From: Mansonella perstans
Lineage: Eukaryota > Nematoda > Chromadorea > Rhabditida > Onchocercidae
Assembly: GCA_037074765.1 (NCBI GenBank)
Contig: JBAMDO010000210.1
Coordinates: forward strand, 1 to 64,000
Direction: 5' to 3'
Length of the DNA: 64,000 bases
Shown piece by piece: positions 12,668-25,689 of this stretch (within the stretch, counting starts at the first letter, position 1; each line of letters starts with the position of its first letter). The position numbers were made by a program, and so were the translations under genes. The notes under the pieces were generated by a model. It had not been told where the DNA came from and made no database searches. It was given only the letters and a program-made list of their open reading frames with translations.

Positions 12668-14801
12668 AAAAGCAATAGCTTCAAATGTTTCCAAGATGAG
12701 GAATGAATTATGGATTAGTTATGTAGCCAGAAACATTAATACCTCAGTTGATATGACTTATAGATTAAGCAATTTACTGCCTCTTTTTGCATATTTTGCG
12801 ATTTTTTTCACAGTAATCTGAAATATCAAGTATTCAGAAATGAGCTAAAATTACGTGAGCTTAATTTACGTCAAACGTATATATACTTTCGCAGTATGGA
12901 AATATATACAACTTGTAATCCGGTTTTCTTTCTTTTCCGGTTGTACGTACTTTCACTCACCAATATTATCATTTCAATGATCCACTTCTCTGAACACTTA
13001 CTGCAATCACTCAAATTATATCACTTTATTATTACTATTATTATTACTGCTACCGTTACTCATCACAATCTTTCTGTTCACTTTTCTGCGCTCATATTCT
13101 TCGTTTACTTTCTAGAAAGTAAAATTTCAACTTTTTTTTTTTGAATTTAGGATGACTACAACATGTGAATAGTTATTTTTCTCAAAGAGAATGAAAACTT
13201 ACACCGTATTCATATTCATCCTGTAGCTACTGTTATATTGATACGATCTTTTCTTCCAACTGTAATTATAGTTAGGATTTTAAATATGATGAATAATGTT
13301 ACGGATATGATCGATGATTAAATATCTCTGTTCCATTTTTAACAATATACTTTGATTATTATAATCAGTAATTATCGCTATCATTATCATTCCTCATCCA
13401 TTGATAATTACCAGTAATTACGTTGTGTGTACTTATGAAATTTGCTATAAACACACCTAAAAGTGTTTCGTGTATTAATCAAAATGCCTCATGTTTATGC
13501 AATACTTTTAGAAGAAATTAAAATGCATCTTTAGTCAGTACAACAGGTATGATTTTGAGATAAAATTTGAAGTGAAGTTTTTATAAGTAAATAGATGGAA
13601 AACTGAATAATAAAACAGATGAGAATAAATACATTAATGAATAAACAATTGAAAGAAGTTGGAATGCGTTGTTTTTAAGGAACTTTGCTAAATCTTAGTC
13701 AAATTTCCTGAATATGATATGATAAGAGTATTGAGCATTGGCAAACATTTTGATAATGACAACGATGACGGAATAAGGAAAGCAATTCAAGTAGGTATTG
13801 GGCAATATAGAAGGTATAAGGTACACACTGAAAAGTATCGCAAATTCTAGAGGGATTTTCCTTTCAACAGCTTCAAAATGTCCCCGTTGCAAGCCCTAAA
13901 CTATAACTTCCACTGGAAATTATATCAGCAACTTTAATATGAAATTAAAAAACAAATTCCTCAATTCTGAGAATTTAGAAATAGATTCAGTTTTATCCTT
14001 TTCCCATCTCCCCTAGCTAATCATTTCCACACTTAAATCATCATAATCCTTATTTAACTACGCAGGACGAAGGATAATTTAATTCTTTCTTTTGAGAAAG
14101 CAACCCATGCTTTAATTAAATTACATTTTTTTATGCATTCATCACGGGCAATTTAATCTCAGCTAAGGAAATTTTAAGTGGAATGTGAGATATGATTATT
14201 TACAACGAAATCTTTAAATATGTAAAAACGAATAACAAAGAAATCAGAAATATCTGAGATTAGCAAGAAACAACACGACAAAGTTCCGATGTAATCAACG
14301 AAAGTAAAGAAGGGTGGGGCGCAAAAAGAAAACAGTTTTAACAATATTCTGACAGATTCTTGTTATCCAAACTGAATGTCCAGTGGACTATGTTCACTGG
14401 TGTCATATAAATAATTAAAGCAGTTAACACGTCTAACTGAATTCTAGTTCTAAGTAATTTCTAGTAATTTTCTAAGTAATCACTGTGGTAGAGTCAGGAA
14501 AAATGATAGGCGATACAAAATAGCACATCAGGGAGTGATAATATAATATAATAAAACTAAGATATCATAGCGATGACACACAAATTACATGACTTCCATA
14601 GTGCAGTAACGAGAAATAGAAACGGCAAAATATAAGCGCTTTGAACTGTACTTCATGTAACCAATTAGCAAAAATTAGCAAGAATTAATACTTCTACCAT
14701 GATTAATATGAAAGAAAAATGAACCGAACTTCACCGAATTGTGCATACAAATTTTTTTTGAAAAAGAAATAACAAGGATAAAAAAAAAACATCTCAACAA
14801 T
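12668..14801. other. Intergenic region, nothing recognised
   Basis: This lies between the small membrane protein and the convergent 3' end of the SKI2 gene. Frames at 12896-13144 and 13695-13892 have no recognisable domain and no exon-like borders. Confidence 0.55.
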
Positions 14802-17800
14802 TTAGTCCAGAATAGTGTAAAGACTGGCAGCGAAAACGATATCTCTCTTGATAGCTGCTGATGTATCATCCATTTTCTCGTATAATGCAGGATCACCAAC
14901 TAGTCGTGCAGCATTTCGTATATCGCGACATAATTCATCCAACCTCTGTATACAACGTACAATCAGACCTTCCTGTGCATCCGTCAACTCCATTATATCG
15001 GCAAAAGGCTAGAAATACCGTAAAATTAACTTAAAATTATAGGTATCAAATATTGCAAACAAAGATCAGGCGAAATGACTCTCAACAGTCAGACCAACAG
15101 GCGAATTTTAAGAGGTTTTTCAATGTTTAGCATGGCAAACTTCTTTTGAGAACTTGATACCTGGCCTTCATTAATTCAAATGAAATTTGTGGTAACACTA
15201 AATAATAATCTCGCCAAAAGCTGATAACTTGAGTTTCAAAAAGTCATGCTTAAATAAGCTTTGATATGAAAAGCCAATTTTACTAACTTTAAATCTTGAT
15301 GGATATTATTCAAAAATATCGGAAATACTAAACAATAATACACTGAAATAAGTAAAAAACTTTGCAGTTTTACCATGGAATTGGCCCATTCATAAACGAC
15401 ATGCATCAAATCAAAGCTTAGTTCTTCGGAAATGTCAACATCTTTCAAACCACATTCCCGCTGAACTCTTCCAATTCTGTTGCACACTTCAATGATATCT
15501 TCTTTTAACTAAAAAACGAATATGTTTAAAGCAGAAAAAAAATACCATATTTTTTTTTAAAAAAAATACTAAGGAAATTATCACTAATTTCATATTACTT
15601 TCGATTATGCATTATATTTCTCCGCTTTTCCTTCTATTGCTCTTGGAATTTTAACTTACTCAGTTACCCGTCAGCAAACAAACGAATGGTTCTCGCCCTA
15701 TTTGGCATTTGTAGTCATGCCCACCGATGTAATTTCATATAAGTATGTCATCAATGAGTAGATATTATACATTATACCTCATTTAGTACTGGTGGTTTTG
15801 GCACGACTTCACCTTCCCTTGACCTATGCTGACAGGTAGTTACTGAAAGCATAGCGGCTATTTCTGCAGCTGAACGATGGTGGAATTTGTTATCCAGCAT
15901 CAATTCCGTTATAAGCAATTCCTAAAAATTTAGTCTGCCATATACTTGACCTTTGATTTCATTACTCAATGGCAGCTAATTATTAGAACTACAGGAGAAC
16001 ATTCCACGAACAAATTAGCATAAAATAGAAATAAATCTGCATAAATCAATAATCTATAGTACCATACTAAGCGAATATAACAGTTCAAATAAAAGAGAAA
16101 ATGGAAATCAGAAACATATCATACTTGATGGTGTATTTCACAGGCTATGCGGCCTTTCAGAGAAACCAAATTTGAATCATCAATGTAATTCAGCTGGCGT
16201 AAAAGCTAAAAATAAAAAGGTTATTAAACGGATAAAAAGGCCACTAAATAAGTGGAAACTAATACGCAATTCAAAAAATCAAATATGGATGTATCACCTT
16301 AATACGATCGTAGTAATCCTGTAAGAGAAGCAAACCACCAGTTGAAAGTTTTAAACGCAGTTCATCGCATTTCTCTTGTAGACTGCTTTTATCATGTACA
16401 TGTGCGAACTGAAACTTCTTATGAAATAATTTGATGCTTTTTACAAAAAAAAAAAAAAACTAACCAAACTGCAAAATACAACACTGCATTACACAACACA
16501 TTTAAAAAATCCCACAGTTGAAATTGCAACACAAAAACAATCAATGGAAAAAAATTCAAGAAATTAAGGCAAAAAAATTTGAAATAGTGAAACGTTACAA
16601 AACTTGTAAAAAAGATATTCATTTTGAATGTTTCTATGAACTTCAAATTGAATGCTTTCTATGAACTTAAAATTGAATGTCGATCAACTCACATGTTCTT
16701 TGAATAGTGAACATTGTCGACAATGAAAATTTGCATCATTTATGAGGAAACTGCGAAGGTCATTCAAGTGAAGCAGTTTTTGAAATATGTTAATATCATT
16801 CACTTGTATATCTTGACCCGGCAATTTTACATTTCTTTTTTTCGTGCTGTTCCAATTTGCAGCTGTATTATTAATTTCGCTAATTATTTTCTGCAGAGCT
16901 TGATCAGGCGATTTAGTCCTATAAATTAAATAAAAATCAACGAGTACTGTCACATACACACATACACACACAAAATAATAAAGACTGCTACCACTTTTTT
17001 CGGTTAAGTAATCACCTAGTGAATGAGAATTTCAGTAAAATTTACAAAAAGAAACAAAGAAAAATACCTACCGATAGTTCGGGTGATTTCGTGCTTTCAT
17101 TCCTTCAATGATAGCCAGTGGATCGAGTTTCACAGTTTTTTGGCAAATTGCTATTAATCGATCGACTGGGATACTATCCAAGACAAAGCCTATTCCTTGT
17201 ACTTGATCTGAGAATTTTTGCGGTGGTAGACCTTCAAGACCATAAAATGCTGCACATTGCAATAGACTTGTTTCATAGATTTTATGTTCGTCCTGGGGAA
17301 AAGCTTTAATTACGCCTCATGAATATAACGCAATAGTATGACAAAATTGCGAAATTATTAAAATAAAAGATCCACAATAAAGATCCTAACTTCCTGCTGC
17401 ATTCGTGTGAAACGATCTCTTTGCTTTTCACATTCCACAACTTCCTGATCGTCTTCCATCGATAGCAGTAAAGTCATTTTCTTTGAATTTCCATCTGTCA
17501 TTATCTTCAATAACTAATTCTTTTAGAAAACTATAAGAAAGTAGAGAATAAAAGAAAGATTTTTAAAAATTTCATTCCTATAAGGATTTTTTTCGTAAAA
17601 CAAGATTAAAAAAGCCAATCATCCAACACGAGTACAAAAGCGACTTTGTACTTTAGGACGGATGATTTAATGCTTTTCAAGGAAGAATTTACAAACCTTA
17701 AGAAGTACTGCTACAGTAGCAGTTCGCCCAATTTCTGGCAAACAAGCGATAATAAGACGTCCTGATGACAGCAATTTATCCACAACCGAAAAACGAATTA

Positions 17801-20800
17801 ATTCAGACCATAATTCAGCTCGAAACTCGAGAAATGCCCTTAAATTCTCATAATAATCAACAATTGAACGGCCTTCGTTAGGAAAACATGTTGCACAATT
17901 AGGGTTTTTCTTCGACGCCAGTAATTCTTCAACCTAAAACTCACTTTTTATAATACGATAATATTCTAAAGGACGATTTCTCCAGTAGGAGGCAAATTAA
18001 AAAGGAAAAAGACTTCGGAATGAAATAATATTTTCTGACCACATGAAATACTAAATATTCAACACCAAAGTTAACATAAACTGTAAGTAAACTAAGTGGT
18101 TAAAAATTCAGATATCTTTCAGGGATAACCAATGTGCAGCAAAGTTTTGGCATGCACTTGTGCGGTGGAATAAATGCCGGAATGTATCAAAAATCCATGC
18201 AATATTAAATTCGAAACAATCAAGTAATTCCGATTTTCAAATTTTCACCAGTACAATCCAGCTTCCTTCCAAGAACTAGACATTAAACAAATTTATCCAC
18301 AAAAACATAAAATTATTAAAATTTATGTTTTATCCTAAATTACCTCTTTTAAGCGTGCTTTCTGTGCCAGTGCTAATCTCAGCGATGAACTCTCAACATA
18401 GCTTCGTCTTAGTACATCCTCGATACTCAGATGCTCTACTCGCAGCAAATTCAAAAGCATCGAGTATGTTACCCTAAATCGTGATTTCAACTTTTCTGGT
18501 TTGCCCTGAAATTACTAAAGTCACATAAAAAAAAAATGTTACTTATATCATGATTGGAAAATCCTGATTTTTGACTATTACTTCATTTAATTTAATTAAA
18601 AGATTTATAAGTCAATAAGAATATGATCATATGAAAAGCGAAATTACCTTACCTGCATACAGTTGACCAAATCAAGATAATCAGGAACATACGACCCTTT
18701 ACATAAAACAACTACAGTCCCAGTAGGATCCAGACCTCTTCGCCCAGCCCGACCAGCCATCTAAAAAATCATCCTAATTATTATTTAAAAAATTTCCTTA
18801 CAGTTTTCTATTCAAAAAAAAAGTCGCTTAATTACTAAAGGAAGTGAAAAATCAATTTTATAAAAGGTGATTAAGTTGAATTTCAAGAAGTTGCTCATTT
18901 CTCCCCATACAACAGCACCGTCGGCGGTCTTAAATTACTTTACTTGCTGGTTACTAGGCATAAGTCGAAGCTTTCTCAAAAACCGACATGTTCTCAGTTT
19001 CCTAGAAATTCCGGAACCGGAACACGCCACGCATTGCGCTAACACTACTTCATTACTGACATTTCCAGAGCAGGGATTTTTAAAAATAAAATTAGTGACA
19101 CACCTGAATATATTCCCCAGGATTCAACAAACGCAGTTGTCGGCCATCATGTTTTTGCAGTGAGTCGAAAATTACCGTCCGAGCGGGCATATTGACACCC
19201 ATAGCAAAAGTTTCAGTAGCAAACAGCACCTACAACTTTGCCTCAAGCAAATAATCAAAAAAATCATGCCCATATATCGAAATAACTTTCCACTTGGACA
19301 CTTACTGATGATGTGCGCTTCAAAAAATCCTCATGTGCTCAGGATTATGCAAGATAAATTTTAAAATTAATGAATTTCGGAGAATTCGTTTTCGCTAATT
19401 TTATGGAAGCAAATACCTTAACCAGTCCTTTTTGAAATAGCAGTTCGACAACTTCTCTCAGAATTGGCAAAATACCGCTGTGATGTACTGCAAAACCATG
19501 TTTGCATAATTCTTTCATTTGCAGTACCTGTTAAATTTGAAATAATTTATAAAACACTGAAATCAATTAAAACATCAACCAAAAATTTATTGGAGATCTA
19601 ATTTAATTGATGAAGTGGGAGAATAATTTGTCAGATAAACGACGATGCCGGTGTGATTATGCTACTAAAGATGACATTGTGACATCAGGATAAAGATATC
19701 ATTAGAACAACATGAGGAGAGAGGAAAAAATCCAAAGCAATCTGATTTGTTGATTTCTATTCTTCATTTCACTCGTCTTTATGATTCCTACACACCACAA
19801 ACAAAAAGTTGCAACAAATCAGCGAAATAGGAAAGTGCTATGTAATGAATGAAAAAAAGAAAATAACCGAAAACGAAATCGACAGTTGATCTCGAACACC
19901 CATTAAATGACCAAATAAAGAAATATTCCTAATGGAATGGTTATAAAAGGAACCTGAGGCAAATGTTTGTCCGAACCTCGCAAACGCGCAATACACCTTG
20001 CGAAGAAATGATATATATGGGATTTCTCTTTCTCCGTGGTCAAATCAACTGATCGCAACAAATACGCGTTATCATCACATCTTCGTAGTGATTTTTTAAT
20101 TGAAGTTTTTTAACTTACAATTTTTTTAATGTTTAAAATTTTTATTTTTTCAACGTTAATTTTAAAGGATTTTAAATAAAAATTTTGATCAGACAAGTAC
20201 TCAATAAATAGATCAACAAAAAGAGTGATGTCGTGTAGTTTTCCTTTACTCCTTTTTCCTTATTTTCATGTCAGATCAGAAAACCACAATAGGAAAAAGG
20301 ATAATACCGTAGTGCTCCTACAAAACACCTGTGCAAATTCAATCACTTTTAAGGAGAACAGAGTGATGTCGTGCAGTTTTTCTTTACTCCTTTTTCTTTA
20401 TTTATAAAAAAAAAATGAAACCTTCGTCTAGAAAAAACAAAAACAATGACTGGTAACATATCTTGCACGCGTAAATGGTCGATAACAGTTATGTAAACAT
20501 TCTTGTCCTGCAAATATCAGAATTTGATAATAAAATAGATGAATTAAGCAAAGTTCGATTTTAACGTCGCAAATAATTGCAGACTAAAGCTAAATGGAAT
20601 AAAAAAACATCATAAAACTTTTCCAAACAACTTACAATTTTATTATTTGGCCGATATCTAATAGGTCCCACATTTGCACTTGCTTTACGTATGTTTGCTT
20701 TTGCTGCATTTGCAAGCGAGTACCTTCAAAATATATGAATAAACGGTAAATTCTTTTAAAAAATTTAATCAGAGTAGTAGGAAAAGAAGCAAGTAAAATA

Positions 20801-23800
20801 TTTTCCAAAACTACAATCAATTAAGAACAAATTTTTGATAACTGAATTATAATGTCAACGTGATACCCTCTTTGCATAAACTGCCCATCGCTGTCGATAA
20901 TTTTAAACATATCTTTTTTAGTTTTACCATCTTGCCCGGTATACAAAAAGTGTTCCAATGGTACAGGACGTCGCGCAGTCATAATCACATAAATTCGTTT
21001 TTTTTTAATCCGTCTGAAATCTTTGTACAGAAGGGATAACAAAAATGAAATGAAAAACGCTGTTATTTTTCAAATGATCGAAAACCGACTGACTGTAATG
21101 AATTTGACTTTTTTCTTCGACTGATAAAGAAACAAGACAAGAAGACTATGAACAAACTCAAAACTTCAATATAACACGAAATTGTAAAAAAAAAAAAAAG
21201 CATTAAAAACAAAGCTCACCCAACCCAATCAGCAAATTCAACGCAGTTAGGCACAGTAGCACTTAACATAACAATTTTAGCATGAGCTGGTAACATAATC
21301 AACACTTCCTCCCAGACATGTCCACGCTAAAAAATATAACATCATTATTTGTACATTCCCATTACATTAATCTGCATGTCTTATCACAGTAAGGTATGTT
21401 TAGAGATTCCAAAACGATCTATACCAGCGACAGTGTAATAATAAATATATCCAAAAGAAAATAAATTACCGCCACTGCAACCAAGATTAATGCAGTAGTG
21501 TATTAATACTCAATACTGTCACTTTTATTTTTTAAGAACATATGTGAGACAACTTCATACTATACTATACATCAGTTGTTTAGTGCATATTGAACAAACC
21601 TCCGCATCACTGATATAATGTACTTCATCGAAAATGACCCATTCTAAATCTCGAATAACTTCTGACCCATTAAAAAGCATAGATCTGAAAAGAATCAAAA
21701 CCATAAATAATAACAGACGGTAAAGACACAGTAAAGATGCTAAATATCTAAATATTTCTCCAAACATTCTATCAACGAGAACATACCAATTATCCTTGGA
21801 TGTATGCATAAATTATAGTGAAGCAAAATCACAGTAAACACTTTTTTTCCTACAATCGATTAATTGCCAAAAAACGGTGTAAAAAGTCGCATTTACCAGT
21901 CCACTACAACTGTTCCCGCAATCCTTCAATTAAAAACAACCTTAAAACTTCTGTTGTCATTATGAGACAAAAAGCTTCTGGATTCAGTTGTATATCACCT
22001 GTTATAAGACCAACATCACCAAAAATAAGCTTGAATTCCCGAAATTTCTGGTTTGAAAGTGCTTTTATCGGTGATGTATATATTACTCTGCAAAAAGTTA
22101 AAATATATATTACTATGAAAAAATGAATACTATTTAAACCACTCGTTTAATAACAGACTAATTGTCCTCTTAATACAATAAATCATTATTGTTTTGAATA
22201 TTTCGTCGAACGACTTCTCATCAAACCCGCTGCTTGTGATTTCCTTGAACTTGAACCTTGAACGAAGTTACGAGGCATACGAACTGTCTACCCGACTATT
22301 TTGCATGCTATTGGTGACTCATAAGCTTTATGATGAGGAAACTGTCGTGACCGCAATGTCAAATATTTATACCATGCAAAAGAAACAAAAACTTATCTTT
22401 TTACAATAAAATTAACAATTTCAAAATTAGTTTTACCTAGTTTTATGTAAGTCGCACAAAGCGACAGCATATTCAGCAACAACGGTTTTACCGGCAGAAG
22501 TATGAGCGGCGACGAATACAGAATCACCACGATCTAAACAGATAACTGCCTGCTGTTGGAATGGATCCAGTTCAAACGGATACTGAAAATATGAAATTTG
22601 TTGCTGAACAGCAAATGTACGACAGATAATGATAAGTAAGGAGTCATTTTGCTCTAATTATTAAGTAGCATTTCACACTCCGCTGCATATTACTATATTT
22701 ACGCTACTAGGAATACAAGGAACGACCATATATAGATTTCTAAAAAAGAATTATGGAACCATTATGCCACCACACCCGTTTAATCCACTCGGTAATCTGA
22801 TACTGGTTGTATGACTGACAACTGCAGCAAATCAATTAAAATTGAAGTATTTCCAAATTAAAGCGAAGTAAAAGTTATAATTTTCACATTTCTTGCCATA
22901 TTGTTTTTCAGTATTTCGTAATCGTCCACATTCTTTGCTGTATTCAAAATATGAGCGTAAGAATATTCTTTATTTTGTGCTTGCAACTCATCTTCAGCAC
23001 TTGATGACGGTTCAACTTCGTTTGTTGTAATCACCAGTTGCTGAAGAAATGTAAATAATTAGTAAAACACAGCTATATCTCTGAATTCTTTTAAAATCAA
23101 AATTCGGTTAATTCTCAAACTGACAATGTTTGGTTCCTTTAGTTTGGGTTACAGTATTTTTTAATTTCAAAGCATTTTCCGTAAATAAAGTGCAGAATCA
23201 AAAAAAAAAACTTTGTTATGACTATTAATAAGTTTACACTGTAATCTGAAGCTGTTCAACCGATGCCATTATAAAGTGAAAGCAGTTTTCCAAATAGCTA
23301 AATGAAAATTAGAAAACTTTTGACCTCGAATTCTTTATTCACTTCTTCATCAATTTCCACTTCAACACATGATTCTCTTACGACTTCAGATTCGTCTTCG
23401 ACCATTTTTGAAGAACTAGCTGGATTACTGATATTCACAGACTCCAAAAAATCATCCAAATTATCATCAACCAAATGATGACTGTCTTGTAGAGAGACAT
23501 GTATATTATCCTCAGTGAGGCCATTAACATTTATTCCAGGAATGTAAAAAAGTAGTTCAGACGTGGAGCATTCTGCAATACAAAGCAGACTGAACAATGA
23601 AAAAAATTTCGAATTCCTAGCAACCTGCAATTTTCTAGTCTGGCAATTTCAGCATTCATAACTTCATTAGACAGAAAAGTCTCGTCTGATTTGCTTTTCC
23701 CCATTTAGATATCACAGATATTCTTGCTTTAATAATTCTGTTGGTTTTAAAGATTCTAAAGTCAAGATATAAAATCAAGATTTGATTTCTCGCGGTGGAA

Positions 23801-25689
23801 AAAAAAAACCAACAAAATGTTGTGGTTTAAAAAAAAAAGAGTGAATTTCACTTTGAGCTCCAACACCATATCAAAATGATAGCAATAGTAAGCAAAACCT
23901 GCCATTAAAACGCAAATATGCTTCTTCTTCTTCTTCTTCTTCTTCTAAGTCTTCGCTCGCCGTAATATCAACACCACTCAAATGAAACATATTTTCGATT
24001 TCCGCATCGAAGCCACCTGAAAAAAAAGGATAATGGCTAAGATTTTAAAATACTCAAATTTCAATTGTCCAATGGAATATGGCTGAAAAAATCTTTATCG
24101 ACATTACCATGACAAAGAACCATTAAAAAAGTAAAACAACAAAGGAAAGAGAAATCTTGACCATCCCAACCGTAAGTCGAAACATATGCACTCTTATTTT
24201 TCGAGTTAGTCTAATTTTCGAATCCGTATCTATCCCTGTGATGATGAATATTGAGAAAACACTCACCGGGCATAAAAGGAACATTGCTTGCAGAACCCAT
24301 AAAATTTGAAACACCTTTTGGATCTGCAGATCTAAAAATCATTAGAATAATAACCAAACTGGCAAACAAAACTGTTTTCCTCTCTCTTCCTTATCTCACT
24401 TCTTTTCGCTAAAGTAATTCTGTTTTTTTAAAGAAATTCTTTAACATTCATGTTTAATTAGGATATACTGCTTAGCACCATCAGTATCGAATACTTCAAG
24501 AGTATCTTGGAAATATTACAAGCCATAAAATTAAAAACAGATCTGTTTTGTCAGGTTTTCTTTGTGTAATCGCTGCATCGCCAAATGGAGAAAACAACCT
24601 TTATGATCTCGAGCTGTAATAGCTCACTATTTTTGGCAAACAAAACAACCGGATCATATGCATGCTAAGAAATAACTAGCCTGGTGAGCGACATTGATGT
24701 TTTCGCATCACCCATTGCAGCATTTCTGTCATCCAACACTTCAATATAACCAGTAACCTCGCCTGATCTCAAATCTCGCACTGCTTGTATTTTTAATGTC
24801 GTAGCTGAATTCTGTATCATTTGATCTTTTAGGGATTCAATATCTGATAACGGTTTCGGTGTCCTGAAATTATATTCGATGATTTGCTTTCGATGATGAG
24901 ATAATCCGCTGAAATAACCTGAAACAGCAATCACTGCTGAGAATCAGCAGCTGATTTACATAATTATAGTGATGGAAGAATGATAAATTAATTTAGATTA
25001 AAGCAAGCTAAAACGACTTTAAATGTTTCTAAGTTAATCAGCGAAACATACTGTTTTTATGGCAAAATAGACAACACGTACATATAGCCGCCCTAAACAC
25101 TTGCGACACTACAGCAGTTGACTGATATTACTTTAAAATGCAAGTAAATTAACGATGGAAGAATTTGTTACTTTTCTTTCTCGAACTCTGATTACACTAA
25201 ACCTTTCGAAATTTTATGCGATTTAAATTTAATTAAAATCAAAGGAAATAATCCAGCGGCTACACAGTGATACTTTTTTCCAGGAAGGCTATACGCCCCT
25301 ATGAACATGTGCTAGCAGTACTATTAGGAAATACCATATACTAAATTTTCGGACTATTCTTGGTAATATAATGGGAATAACTTCAAGATTCAAAGTTGTT
25401 TCTTGCTTTGCTTGCTAGAAATGCAATTATGATATACTTACTGACACATGGATTTATATGGCATTTGAATTCTAAGGGAAATGAATGCTTACCTGTATGT
25501 ATCTGAAATATCATATTCTTTAACACATTCCGTTATTAATTTCAATGCAGCACTCCGAAAAACATATTCTGCCTCAGACTGAATCTCTTTTTCCAACATT
25601 TCCACATCTTCTTTGTAGTTATCGTTAACGATCGGCTTCTGTTTGGTTGAATATAGCTTAGAGTTTTTGAGCCATATATCCACCTCCAT
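14802..25689 (-). CDS. skih-2: SKI2-type DExH RNA helicase (exosome cofactor)
   Basis: Helicase subunit of the SKI complex, which unwinds and threads mRNA into the cytoplasmic exosome for 3'-5' decay. My model has 28 phase-consistent exons: 25689-25493, 24908-24681, 24331-24267, 24016-23899, 23693-23625 (uncertain), 23589-23325, 23040-22888, 22582-22437, 22087-21941, 21684-21600, 21326-21220, 21013-20867, 20723-20636, 20507-20422, 20080-19954, 19527-19417, 19229-19104, 18760-18653, 18505-18344, 17933-17697, 17513-17391, 17292-17072, 16918-16693, 16408-16298, 16205-16125, 15921-15778, 15508-15374 and 15008-14802. This gives 4020 nt and 1339 residues (human SKI2: 1246). Motifs: Walker A AHTSAGKT (about 391-398), DEVH (about 482-485), motif [23 protein letters not shown] (motif V) and [15 protein letters not shown] (motif VI). 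The last exon ends in the conserved Ski2/Mtr4 C-terminus ([31 protein letters not shown]). [12 protein letters not shown] and [13 protein letters not shown] fit Ski2 rather than Mtr4. The N-terminal region has an acidic stretch with eight Glu. Confidence 0.93.
20081..20421 (-). other. SKI2 intron 14 with 6-bp terminal direct repeat and internal 44-bp duplication
   Basis: On the minus strand the upstream exon ends ...AGACGAAG and the intron's last bases are ...CTACGAAG, so ACGAAG lies at both ends. The donor is GTTTCA. The acceptor has no pyrimidine tract (AATCACTACGAAG). Splicing here yields FSRRRCDDNA, the expected motif, while reading through meets stops. Inside the intron, two copies of a 44-bp block (GAGTGATGTCGTGYAGTTTT start) sit at 20223-20266 and 20361-20404. 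Confidence 0.75.
23921..23947 (-). repeat. (GAA)8 coding trinucleotide repeat in SKI2
   Basis: The plus strand reads CTTCTTCTTC... through eight units. In the gene it encodes eight consecutive Glu in the acidic, poorly conserved N-terminal region, upstream of the helicase core. Confidence 0.85.
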
